Positions 35,301 to 47,199 of a stretch of 64,000 nucleotides of DNA are shown here, piece after piece (the stretch's first letter is position 1; every line of letters begins with the position of its first letter). Below the pieces are notes generated by a model. The model saw only the letters and a list, made by a program, of their open reading frames with translations. It searched no databases and was not told the origin of the DNA. Origin of the DNA: Cunninghamia lanceolata (taxonomy: Eukaryota > Streptophyta > Pinopsida > Cupressales > Cupressaceae); contig BSBN01001687.1 in assembly GCA_027924645.1 (NCBI GenBank), positions 186,001-250,000 on the forward strand. The letters are read 5' to 3'. A program made the position numbers and the translations under genes.

Positions 35301-38300
35301 TTCAAAGGAGTCTCAAAATGTTGGAAAAGGAAAACTATTAACACTGTAATAGACTTATATCCAAAGGTATTTATCAAAAAAAGGAAAAATAGTAACACAG
35401 CTATATCCAGATATACTTATCAAAATGTACACTCTTGGAAATCTCAATTTGCTAAATGCTCTGCATTGGATTTAGTTCTATATATGTTATATGCGATGGT
35501 AATGACCCAAGATTAAATGATGCATCAACAACTCTCAACATACAGTTATTGCTATGATGATTTTCACTAGGGTTGCAAGAAAAGTAGTGGAATTTAATTC
35601 TGTTGGTTTTCTTATTATGTTTTCTAATAAAGGTAGAGGTATTCTTGTTTATTTTTATGTAATTTATATATTGTTTAGTTTTGGATGTATATTATTAGAA
35701 TTCAGAAATACTTTGACATACCTAGGACTTGAAAACCTAAAGAGCTAGGTCACACATAAACACTTCAAGCGTGCATAAGTAATGGAGTTTTTATATTATA
35801 AGTATAAAAACTAGACTTACAGTATAAAATCACAAGCTTCCTTCAAAAACTACATCTTTGCTATCTTGAATCTCCTTTTGCTCTCTCTTGTTCTCTCTCT
35901 AAGTAATGTTTATGAGCATTCTGTCATGTAAGAATTTACGATGAGAGGGACATTCGATACATTGGTTGGAAAGTGGGTGTGGAGGTGCCACCTCATGGTA
36001 GGTGCGTACTGAATACATTCAAGGCATGTTGATTTACCATTCTAGATGGTAGGTTCACATGTTGTGATTACTTAATGCAGAAAACTAACCCAAATAAAAA
36101 TTTACACCAACATATGTACTCTATCACTATAGAGCATAAAAGCAGAAATCTTTCAAATCGTGATTATATGCGATTAGTAGTTTCTTTTAAGTTTTCACCC
36201 CTGCCCAATCATGAGTTTCTGCATAAAATTGGCCAAACCAATTTTTTGTCCCAAAAAATGTGATCTAATTTCTAAATCATGATTTTTGTGATTAAATCAC
36301 AATTTTTTGGTAAAAAATTGGTTTCTGCGTTAGGGTTAGTTTTTTATTTTTTATTTTTTAAATTTCTTTTTATTTCTTAATTTTTGTTTGTTTTTAAATT
36401 TTTGCAGCATTTTTTCTGATTTTTTTCCTAGCCCTAACCCATTTTTTTTCCAATTTAATCCTGATAAATTGAAAAAATCTGTTTCTTTTGGTTTGCCTCG
36501 TTAATCTCAAGAAAGATTGTTGCTGCTATGCTATAGAGTGTAGTAGTGTACACATGCCTTAACTATTATGATGTGGCATGGGGATGAGTATGCACTTTGA
36601 TTTGTAGCTTACAACTAAAATACTCTTTAGGCAAAGGCAAGCATTTTCTGGAGTAGCATGGTTATGTAATTCTTGTCAAGCAGAACTATTGTAATAGTGG
36701 TCTAGCCACTATCATATTTGCATCTCTTTGAATGGATTTATAGTGCACACTGCATACTAATTGGTGTCATTCCATTGCATTAGTTCTAGAGATGCGAATA
36801 AAAGCTTAAGTATTACTTAGTAGTTAATACCAAGAATGTTACTCTGTGATGTAGTTAAAACATTGATAGTGCATAATGATTATCGCATTTTATTTCATTA
36901 GTTCTACATATAGGAAGTATTAATCAAAACAAGAATGTTGTATTGGCATGCAAAAGCAGCTCTCATGTGGGATGGGACAGTGATGTTATTGTTGAGGTAG
37001 TTTTGGCCTCTGTTAAATTATGGTATTTATGTCACCCATCTTCTTAGACCTAGTTCTAAGAATTATTCTGTCTCATTTTTACTTTTTAGAAGATGATTTC
37101 AAAGGAGTCTCAAAATGTTGGAAAAGGAAAACTATTAACACAGTAATAGACTTATATCCAAAGGTATTTATCAAAAAAAGGAAAAATAGTAACACAGCTA
37201 TATCCAGATATACTTATCAAAATGTACACTCTTGGAAATCTCAATTTGCTAAATGCTCTGCATTGGATTTAGTTCTATATATGTTATATGCGATGGTAAT
37301 GACCCAAGATTAAATGATGCATCAACAACTCTCAACATACAGTTATTGCTATGATGATTTTCACTAGGGTTGCAAGAAAAGTAGTGGAATTTAATTCTGT
37401 TGGTTTTCTTATTATGTTTTCTAATAAAGGTAGAGGTATTCTTGTTTATTTTTATGTAATTTATATATTGTTTAGTTTTGGATGTATATTATTAGAATTC
37501 AGAAATACTTTGACATACCTAGGACTTGAAAACCTAAAGAGCTAGGTCACACATAAACACTTCAAGCGTGCATAAGTAATGGAGTTTTTATATTATAAGT
37601 ATAAAAACTAGACTTACAGTATAAAATCACAAGCTTCCTTCAAAAACTACATCTTTGCTATCTTGAATCTCCTTTTGCTCTCTCTTGTTCTCTCTCTAAG
37701 TAATGTTTATGAGCTTTCTGTCATGTAAGAATTTACGATGAGAGGGACATTCGATACATTGGTTGGAAAGTGGGTGTGGAGGTGCCACCTCATGGTAGGT
37801 GCGTACTGAATACATTCAAGGCATGTTGATTTACCATTCTAGATGGTAGGTTCACATGTTGTGATTACTTAATGCAGAAAACTAACCCAAATAAAAATTT
37901 ACACCAACATATGTACTCTATCACTATAGAGCATAAAAGCAGAAATCTTTCAAATCGTGATTATATGCGATTAGTAGTTTCTTTTAAGTTTTCACCCCTG
38001 CCCAATCATGAGTTTCTGCATAAAATTGGCCAAACCAATTTTTTGTCCCAAAAAATGTGATCTAATTTCTAAATCATGATTTTTGTGATTAAATCACAAT
38101 TTTTTGGTAAAAAATTGGTTTCTGCGTTAGGGTTAGTTTTTTATTTTTTATTTTTTAAATTTCTTTTTATTTCTTAATTTTTGTTTGTTTTTAAATTTTT
38201 GCAGCATTTTGTCTGATTTTTTTCCTAGCCCTAACCCATTTTTTTTCCAATTTAATCCTGATAAATTGAAAAAATCTGTTTCTTTTGGTTTGCCTCGTTA

Positions 38301-41300
38301 ATCTCAAGAAAGATTGTTGCTGCTATGCTATAGAGTGTAGTAGTGTACACATGCCTTAACTATTATGATGTGGCATGGGGATGAGTATGCACTTTGATTT
38401 GTAGCTTACAACTAAAATACTCTTTAGGCAAAGGCAAGCATTTTCTGGAGTAGCATGGTTATGTAATTCTTGTCAAGCAGAACTATTGTAATAGTGGTCT
38501 AGCCACTATCATATTTGCATCTCTTTGAATGGATTTATAGTGCACACTGCATACTAATTGGTGTCATTCCATTGCATTAGTTCTAGAGATGCGAATAAAA
38601 GCTTAAGTATTACTTAGTAGTTAATACCAAGAATGTTACTCTGTGATGTAGTTAAAACATTGATAGTGCATAATGATTATCGCATTTTATTTCATTAGTT
38701 CTACATATAGGAAGTATTAATCAAAACAAGAATGTTGTATTGGCATGCAAAAGCATCTCTCATGTGGGATGGGACAGTGATGTTATTGTTGAGGTAGTTT
38801 TGGCCTCTGTTAAATTATGGTATTTATGTCACCCATCTTCTTAGACCTAGTTCTAAGAATTATTCTGTCTCATTTTTACTTTTTAGAAGATGATTTCAAA
38901 GGAGTCTCAAAATGTTGGAAAAGGAAAACTATTAACACTGTAATAGACTTATATCCAAAGGTATTTATCAAAAAAAGGAAAAATAGTAACACAGCTATAT
39001 CCAGATATACTTATCAAAATGTACACTCTTGGAAATCTCAATTTGCTAAATGCTCTGCATTGGATTTAGTTCTATATATGTTATATGCGATGGTAATGAC
39101 CCAAGATTAAATGATGCATCAACAACTCTCAACATACAGTTATTGCTATGATGATTTTCACTAGGGTTGCAAGAAAAGTAGTGGAATTTAATTCTGTTGG
39201 TTTTCTTATTGTGTTTTCTAATAAAGGTAGAGGTATTCTTGTTTATTTTTATGTAATTTATATATTGTTTAGTTTTGGATGTATATTATTAGAATTCAGA
39301 AATACTTTGACATACCTAGGACTTGAAAACCTAAAGAGCTAGGTCACACATAAACACTTCAAGCGTGCATAAGTAATGGAGTTTTTATATTATAAGTATA
39401 AAAACTAGACTTACAGTATAAAATCACAAGCTTCCTTCAAAAACTACATCTTTGCTATCTTGAATCTCCTTTTGCTCTCTCTTGTTCTCTCTCTAAGTAA
39501 TGTTTATGAGCTTTCTGTCATGTAAGAATTTACGATGAGAGGGACATTCGATACATTGGTTGGAAAGTGGGTGTGGAGGTGCCACCTCATGGTAGGTGCG
39601 TACTGAATACATTCAAGGCATGTTGATTTACCATTCTAGATGGTAGGTTCACATGTTGTGATTACTTAATGCAGAAAACTAACCCAAATAAAAATTTACA
39701 CCAACATATGTACTCTATCACTATAGAGCATAAAAGCAGAAATCTTTCAAATCGTGATTATATGCGATTAGTAGTTTCTTTTAAGTTTTCACCCCTGCCC
39801 AATCATGAGTTTCTGCATAAAATTGGCCAAACCAATTTTTTGTCCCAAAAAATGTGATCTAATTTCTAAATCATGATTTTTGTGATTAAATCACAATTTT
39901 TTGGTAAAAAATTGGTTTCTGCGTTAGGGTTAGTTTTTTATTTTTTATTTTTTAAATTTCTTTTTATTTCTTAATTTTTGTTTGTTTTTAAATTTTTGCA
40001 GCATTTTTTCTGATTTTTTTCCTAGCCCTAACCCATTTTTTTTCCAATTTAATCCTGATAAATTGAAAAAATCTGTTTCTTTTGGTTTGCCTCGTTAATC
40101 TCAAGAAAGATTGTTGCTGCTATGCTATAGAGTGTAGTAGTGTACACATGCCTTAACTATTATGATGTGGCATGGGGATGAGTATGCACTTTGATTTGTA
40201 GCTTACAACTAAAATACTCTTTAGGCAAAGGCAAGCATTTTCTGGAGTAGCATGGTTATGTAATTCTTGTCAAGCAGAACTATTGTAATAGTGGTCTAGC
40301 CACTATCATATTTGCATCTCTTTGAATGGATTTATAGTGCACACTGCATACTAATTGGTGTCATTCCATTGCATTAGTTCTAGAGATGCGAATAAAAGCT
40401 TAAGTATTACTTAGTAGTTAATACCAAGAATGTTACTCTGTGATGTAGTTAAAACATTGATAGTGCATAATGATTATCGCATTTTATTTCATTAGTTCTA
40501 CATATAGGAAGTATTAATCAAAACAAGAATGTTGTATTGGCATGCAAAAGCATCTCTCATGTGGGATGGGACAGTGATGTTATTGTTGAGGTAGTTTTGG
40601 CCTCTGTTAAATTATGGTATTTATGTCACCCATCTTCTTAGACCTAGTTCTAAGAATTATTCTGTCTCATTTTTACTTTTTAGAAGATGATTTCAAAGGA
40701 GTCTCAAAATGTTGGAAAAGGAAAACTATTAACACTGTAATAGACTTATATCCAAAGGTATTTATCAAAAAAAGGAAAAATAGTAACACAGCTATATCCA
40801 GATATACTTATCAAAATGTACACTCTTGGAAATCTCAATTTGCTAAATGCTCTGCATTGGATTTAGTTCTATATATGTTATATGCGATGGTAATGACCCA
40901 AGATTAAATGATGCATCAACAACTCTCAACATACAGTTATTGCTATGATGATTTTCACTAGGGTTGCAAGAAAAGTAGTGGAATTTAATTCTGTTGGTTT
41001 TCTTATTATGTTTTCTAATAAAGGTAGAGGTATTCTTGTTTATTTTTATGTAATTTATATATTGTTTAGTTTTGGATGTATATTATTAGAATTCAGAAAT
41101 ACTTTGACATACCTAGGACTTGAAAACCTAAAGAGCTAGGTCACACATAAACACTTCAAGCGTGCATAAGTAATGGAGTTTTTATATTATAAGTATAAAA
41201 ACTAGACTTACAGTATAAAATCACAAGCTTCCTTCAAAAACTACATCTTTGCTATCTTGAATCTCCTTTTGCTCTCTCTTGTTCTCTCTCTAAGTAATGT

Positions 41301-42488
41301 TTATGAGCTTTCTGTCATGTAAGAATTTACGATGAGAGGGACATTCGATACATTGGTTGGAAAGTGGGTGTGGAGGTGCCACCTCATGGTAGGTGCGTAC
41401 TGAATACATTCAAGGCATGTTGATTTACCATTCTAGATGGTAGGTTCACATGTTGTGATTACTTAATGCAGAAAACTAACCCAAATAAAAATTTACACCA
41501 ACATATGTACTCTATCACTATAGAGCATAAAAGCAGAAATCTTTCAAATCGTGATTATATGCGATTAGTAGTTTCTTTTAAGTTTTCACCCCTGCCCAAT
41601 CATGAGTTTCTGCATAAAATTGGCCAAACCAATTTTTTGTCCCAAAAAATGTGATCTAATTTCTAAATCATGATTTTTGTGATTAAATCACAATTTTTTG
41701 GTAAAAAATTGGTTTCTGCGTTAGGGTTAGTTTTTTATTTTTTATTTTTTAAATTTCTTTTTATTTCTTAATTTTTGTTTGTTTTTAAATTTTTGCAGCA
41801 TTTTTTCTGATTTTTTTCCTAGCCCTAACCCATTTTTTTTCCAATTTAATCCTGATAAATTGAAAAAATCTGTTTCTTTTGGTTTGCCTCGTTAATCTCA
41901 AGAAAGATTGTTGCTGCTATGCTATAGAGTGTAGTAGTGTACACATGCCTTAACTATTATGATGTGGCATGGGGATGAGTATGCACTTTGATTTGTAGCT
42001 TACAACTAAAATACTCTTTAGGCAAAGGCAAGCATTTTCTGGAGTAGCATGGTTATGTAATTCTTGTCAAGCAGAACTATTGTAATAGTGGTCTAGCCAC
42101 TATCATATTTGCATCTCTTTGAATGGATTTATAGTGCACACTGCATACTAATTGGTGTCATTCCATTGCATTAGTTCTAGAGATGCGAATAAAAGCTTAA
42201 GTATTACTTAGTAGTTAATACCAAGAATGTTACTCTGTGATGTAGTTAAAACATTGATAGTGCATAATGATTATCGCATTTTATTTCATTAGTTCTACAT
42301 ATAGGAAGTATTAATCAAAACAAGAATGTTGTATTGGCATGCAAAAGCATCTCTCATGTGGGATGGGACAGTGATGTTATTGTTGAGGTAGTTTTGGCCT
42401 CTGTTAAATTATGGTATTTATGTCACTCATCTTCTTAGACCTAGTTCTAAGGATTATTCTGTCTCATTTTTACTTTTTAGAAGATGAT
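35301..42488. repeat. Tandem array: four copies of a 1797-bp unit
   Basis: Copies run 35301-37097, 37098-38894, 38895-40691 and 40692-42488, all exactly 1797 bp. Only a handful of substitutions separate them: GAGCATTCTG versus GAGCTTTCTG, CACTGTAATAG versus CACAGTAATAG, GCATTTTGTCTG in copy 2, TTATTGTGTTTTC in copy 3, AAAGCAGCTCTC in copy 1 only, and TCACTCATC plus AAGGATTATT at the end of copy 4. The breakpoint lies at a shared TTTCAA (GGGTTTCAAAGG before copy 1, GATTTCAACCAC after copy 4). The longest ORFs (97, 64 and 62 codons) repeat in each copy and match nothing I know. The unit is AT-rich and intron-like. Confidence 0.97.
36070..36355. repeat. Fold-back segment inside each 1797-bp unit
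   Basis: Outer arms GAAAACTAACCC (36078-) and GGGTTAGTTTT (36333-), and inner arms AAACCAATTTTTT and AAAAAATTGGTTT, bracket a smaller stem GTGAT.TAA / TTAAATCAC. It looks MITE-like, but terminal duplications were not established. It is present four times at 1797-bp spacing. Confidence 0.45.
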
Positions 42489-44165
42489 TTCAACCACAGC
42501 TTCGATAGAAGAAATATGTGCAACCACAGCAATCAAAATATGATTGTATAGTATAGTTCAACTCTCCAGTGAACATTGCATATGAGTTTTTGAGAAATCC
42601 TCTCTCAACTAAAAAATGCATTTGAGACCTCGTATTGTTTGTTGTAGAGAAGATGATCATCCACTTTGGTAAGATAAATATTATCTGCTATGCCAGTGAG
42701 ACCTATTTAATTAATTATGCTTGGAATTGAATCTGTTTTGTAGACTCCAACTGAAGTTGTTATCAAGAAATTGGTTGAAGAGATGTGGTTGGTAAATTAA
42801 TTAAAGGCTCGGTGAATTTTTTTAAAATATTTTGTTTAGCCATTTAAAAAGTTCAATATTCATCTATGTTTCAAAGTATTAATGTATGTTTTTTTCTACT
42901 CTAGTCACTCTTGCATGAATGCATTTTTCCTTTCTTATATCCAAACCTATTTTAATTTGTCCGAACAAGAGTGTTTGGCAGAAAGCAATAATAATATCTT
43001 TTAAGATTATTCAATGTGAGTCAAAGACAACCTTGAATAGAAAGAAGGGCCCTGTCATGTAAATAAGGCATTTTTACACCCTGGCATGGGACTACATGCT
43101 TCATCCTACAAAACTTGATAGATTAGGTTTTTTAACTGTCTTTTGTATTTGTCATGGTGACAATCTTTTTATTCAAGATAAAAACCAGTTTTATGTGTTG
43201 TCTGTTAGAAGAACATTACCTTCAGGCTTCAAGTAAAGACAGAGTGGCAGTCACAAAGGAAATATAAGAGAGGCAGATAACTCCATAGAAAGAAAATATC
43301 ATTTGGTGACAATTATGGAGTGAATCAAAAATTACTTTAAAAAGTCTTAGATTTGTATGGTTCTTAACTTTTTTGTCTGTTTGTCTTTTGAGTTTGGAGG
43401 TTATCTTGTGACTGATGGTTGTAAAGATTAGAAGTCCAAGGACTCGCTGGAAAAAGCTTTTTCCTTGAAAAAAGAAATACAAATATTAACTTTTGCCTGT
43501 TCAATAGGCAAGGTTTTGAGGATAACACCTTTGGTGGATGAGGGCACTGGCCTTCGCAAGTTGTGATTACAATCTTATCGCTATGATGGAGAGGGGAACC
43601 ATACACAATGTCATATGAACTCATCTTCAATGAAAAACCTCATAACCACAGGCAAGATTTTTTAGAAATCAGAGAACTGACTAATGATTTAACTCATTTG
43701 GCAGTAATATTATGGTGCCAAGCGATGGTTAGTCCTCATGTGCAGTGTGTTGCGGCTTTATGTGAGCCTACCGTGTCATTAATCTTTCTTTCTATTTGAA
43801 TGCCTTTTCCTGCCTATATTGGTTCTGCATTGTGGAGAGACTATTGTTCCAGATTGGAAGCCATAAACATGGAAGTACAAATTTCTCGTTTAGGAGGCCA
43901 CAAGATGGCAGGGTGGTACTTTATGTTTATCAACGTAAAAAAACAGACCAAGGCAGGGCAAAGGAAATCCAGGTAGAATGAGGTTGGAAAAGCCTCTTGA
44001 AATAAGTGGGGAAATGGAAGGGCCATTAAATGCAGGAAGTCCATTAGTGCCCTAAGAATTACAACCTTACTTAAAGAACAGATATGGTAACTCTATGCAA
44101 TTCAGGATATGTTCAATAGATACTCCTGATTTTTAGGTTTTTCTGATTATACTGTGGGAAAGGAC
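42489..44165. other. Spacer after the tandem array
   Basis: A TTTTTACTTTTTAG|AAGATG acceptor-like site opens this stretch (also present at the end of each repeat unit), but the following ORF is only about 19 codons. No family was recognised in the remaining short ORFs. Confidence 0.35.
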
Positions 44166-44405
44166 CCGACTGCTTTTAGGTAGCTGATGAAAAGCCTGTA
44201 AGAAATTGGTGAAAGGATAATTTCAGGACTGCCTTTGAGTAGCTGATGAAACACCTTTAAGAAATTAGTGAAAAGGATAAGTTCAGGACTGCCTTTGAGT
44301 AGCTGATTAAACGCTTTTAAGAAATTGGTGAAAAGGATAAGTTCAGGACTGCCTTTGAGTAGCTGATGAAACGTCTGAAAAAAAATGGTGAAAAGGATAA
44401 GTTCA
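44166..44405. repeat. 60-bp minisatellite, four copies
   Basis: Units starting about 44166, 44226, 44286 and 44346 share GGACTGCCTTTGAGTAGCTG, ATGAAACG, AAGAAATTGGTGAAAAGG and ATAAGTTCA. The first copy is the most diverged. Because 60 is a multiple of three, it creates a repetitive 92-codon ORF on the minus strand that is probably spurious. Confidence 0.9.
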
Positions 44406-44479
44406 GTAGTGTTATTAAATTCCATTGTGCACTTTCAGTGTCGTTCTATGAATCTACAGTTTTAATAGCCTCTTTGGTC

Positions 44480-45240
44480 AGGTTGTTTGAAGTCCTTGTT
44501 TGCACTTCAATTCATATTGGGGTGTTTGATTGTCTCAAACTGCTTGATAGTGGACCCGTTGTTGAACTTTTCTCAAAACGAAAATTTGACACCACATAAG
44601 TTGTTAAGTCTTTGTTTGTACGCTATGTATGTGTATTTATTAATTTAAGCTTTAATTTATTTTGGAGAGTTTTGATTGTTTAACTATTTGATAGTGGACC
44701 TGTTGCAACCAGTTCTCAAAATGAAAATTTGGTATTACTTTAGTTGTTTATTTTTTGTATGTTACGTATGAGTATTTAAGCTTTGATTTATTCTGGAAGT
44801 TTTGTTTGTTTGTTTGTTTCTAAGACAAGTTTTGTTTGTTTTGTTATTTGATAGTGGACCTCTTGTACATTTAAAAAAAAAAAAAAAAATGAATTTTGGA
44901 ACATTTTAGGTTGTTTATGTGTTTGTTTTCACAATTCATTTTGGGAAGTTTGATTGTCTCTCTTTTCTTTTTGATTGGAATTGCTATACGCAGTTTTTTT
45001 TCAAAATGAAAGATTGAGGTTACTTATGTTTGTATTTATTTACATGGGTACTTTTAAGAAGTTTTGATTATCGCTTTTCTAAAAATGAAAATTTGAGGTT
45101 GCTTAAGATGTTTGTATTTAATTACACATTTATAGGGTATTAAGTTAACTATACTTTGATGTGTTTTGATTATCTCAAACAATGAACCTTTTGTCCAATC
45201 TTTTTTCAAAATGAAATTTTGGGGCCAATTGAATTTTTTA
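44480..45240. repeat. Old diverged tandem repeat, unit about 150-180 bp, about five copies
   Basis: Each copy carries TTTGATTGT, then TTTGATAGTGGACC, then TTCTCAAAATGAAAATTTG, then TTTGTATTTA and a TTTATT.TGGGAAG link. Recognisable starts are near 44515, 44665, 44825, 44945, 45055 and 45165. Indels and a poly-A run (44872-44889) break periodicity. Confidence 0.65.
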
Positions 45241-45573
45241 GTCAATTTTGATATCTTGACTCTAAAATTTCGCTTTAAAGTGGATTCATTACAAGTAAAA
45301 TCTTCTTTAAGGATCAAGCCTTTTCTCAATTCTTGTTATGGTCTAAATGGTGGTTTTAAAGTGGTTGGTGATTAGGACTCAGGTGGTTCTGGTTTGGCAA
45401 AGTCAAAATTAATGTAACCTTTAACTCCCCAAAACAAAAATGGGTTATCATTTTCCTTCTTTATTCTCATCCCGTTATAATCTTGGAATCCTTTAGTCTG
45501 ATGGTGTGTGGTGAAAAGGTAAGATTTAATTGGCATACAAGACAACTCTGTCATTCTCCATTTGGTTTTCTCG

Positions 45574-45835
45574 ATGGCTGCGACTGGGCAAGGTGGGGGC
45601 AATGCGAAGGGGGTTATGGGTGGCAGTTTGAGTAGTAGAGATAAGGGTAAATAGGTGGTTGGAATGTCACCCCAAACGTTGATTGCTAGGAAATTAAGTA
45701 GCAAAATTGGGGGAGGAAGGATGAAATGAAAATGCACAGCGGAAGTGGTTGAATTTGTTTGTGGAGGAGGCGATGGCAGGATTTGTGAAGGATATTGAAG
45801 GGGAGATGAAGAATCCCATTCTAAGGAAATGACTG
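45574..45835 (+). pseudogene. Possible LINE ORF1 N-terminal remnant
   Basis: From ATG 45574 the reading MAATGQGGGNAKGVMGG then SSRDKGK-stop, PQTLIARKLSSKIGGG, and in another frame LFVEEAMAGFVKDIEGEM followed by KNPILRK, has the Gly/Ser-rich then amphipathic character of plant LINE ORF1 N-termini. It has at least two stops and one frameshift. No target duplication was found. Identification rests on style and on other LINE fragments nearby, so it is weak. Confidence 0.35.
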
Positions 45836-46365
45836 TGAGGTTGATGGTAAAGAGGGTGTGAATGTGTTTTTTAAATAGATGTTTTAATTCTTTTATTTGG
45901 GCATCTACATTTTGGAAATTTGAAAATAAAATAAGCTTTTTCTTTCATTTTGTGTTAAACTACTCAGAAAAGAGTTGAGTGAATTCTCTTTTATTGTAGC
46001 ACTCGAAACCTTGTATTTTAACCCATCACATATACAAGGAAAGCCCAAATTATCCAACATCAATCAGGTACTCTTTTTATAAGTGATTTTAAGTGCTTTG
46101 TAAGTAAGTTAATAATGTTCTAAATTTGTATAGATTTTTTTGTTGTGTTTAATGTGTAGGCTATTTAATTTTATGTATATTGAGTGTAATTTGTTGGTTG
46201 TTTAATTCTATACACATTATCTTGCATGTACATACATATTTAGGTTCTCATTCCATAAAATATTTGAGAAAGTTAATTTTATGTGTATCATATTATGAAT
46301 GGAGGTGTCAAAATAGCTTAAAAGAATTGTTAAGTTGAATTAGATAGGGATGGATAAATGTTGGT
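45836..46365. other. AT-rich spacer
   Basis: No gene, RNA or clear repeat recognised. Confidence 0.4.
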
Positions 46366-46800
46366 GTATACAAAAAATGTGAACAAAACAAAGAATTAAA
46401 ATATTCAAATTGATAACATGACATTGTATTGATAGATGATATGAAAAATGGTCACTGAAGGGTTTATTTATAGGCTTTTTATAGGCTTTTAAGTGGAAGG
46501 ATCAATAGTTCATATTGAGCTGGTTAGGTAGTTGTGAAATGGATGGTGGAGGATTAAAAAGAGAATTTTTAAAATTTAATTGATTTTTGAGATATAGTTA
46601 TAAGATGGAGGTGGAGAAAAAAAAAAATATATTTTTTATTCTTTTTTTAGGTGGTTAAGTGGGAAAAAGGGATTTAATAAGTCAATATTTATTAAATCAT
46701 GTGAAGGGATTAGATTATTAGGCCCTAGGAAAAATGGTATAGGACTTGAGAAAAAATGGGAATAATTGGGCTAATTTAATTGGAATAATTGAGATGATGT
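46366..46800 (-). repeat. 3' LTR-like copy of the second element
   Basis: Shares TGTATACAAAAAATGTGAAC, the AATTTATTGATTT-type AT-rich part and GTGAAGGGATTAGATTATTA with 52433-53020. A minus-strand TATA box (CTATAAATA) is at 46465-46473. Homology fades after about 46800. Confidence 0.7.
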
Positions 46801-47199
46801 TGTGATTGAGATGAGCAATGCCATTTCAAAGAAAAATAAAATATAGATTTTTAGGATGAGGAAGGACGGAAAAAGATGGGGTTTATAAAAAAGAAAGGTG
46901 AGATGGTGCCCCCTCGAGAGGATAAACGAGTGTGAAGGACATGGGTATGTTTGCGAAATGGATGGAAAGGAAAGATGAGGATAGGGGATTGAATGTTAAT
47001 GGGGGATTGGATAGTCATGCTAGTTAATGTGAGCAAGTTGGTGTTTAATATAACACTTGACATTATGCAACATGATATAAAGACCAATGTGACAATGTGT
47101 CTCGTGCAAAAAAGATTGAAGGTCACAAGCAAACATACGCCAATGGAACCATCATATGAAAGATTGTGATGTCGTGGTAGGTATGTTGCAAGGATCAAT

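Noticed and set aside
37020..37313. 97-codon ORF repeated in each 1797-bp unit as a possible gene
   Set aside because: No domain, appears open by chance in AT-rich DNA, and near-identity of copies gives no evidence of coding constraint.
44147..44425. Minus-strand 92-codon ORF with 20-residue repeats
   Set aside because: Explained by the 60-bp minisatellite, whose period is a multiple of three.
46361..46365. GTTGG as target duplication of the second LTR element
   Set aside because: The right LTR edge is not defined and no matching pentamer sits at a TG...CA border.
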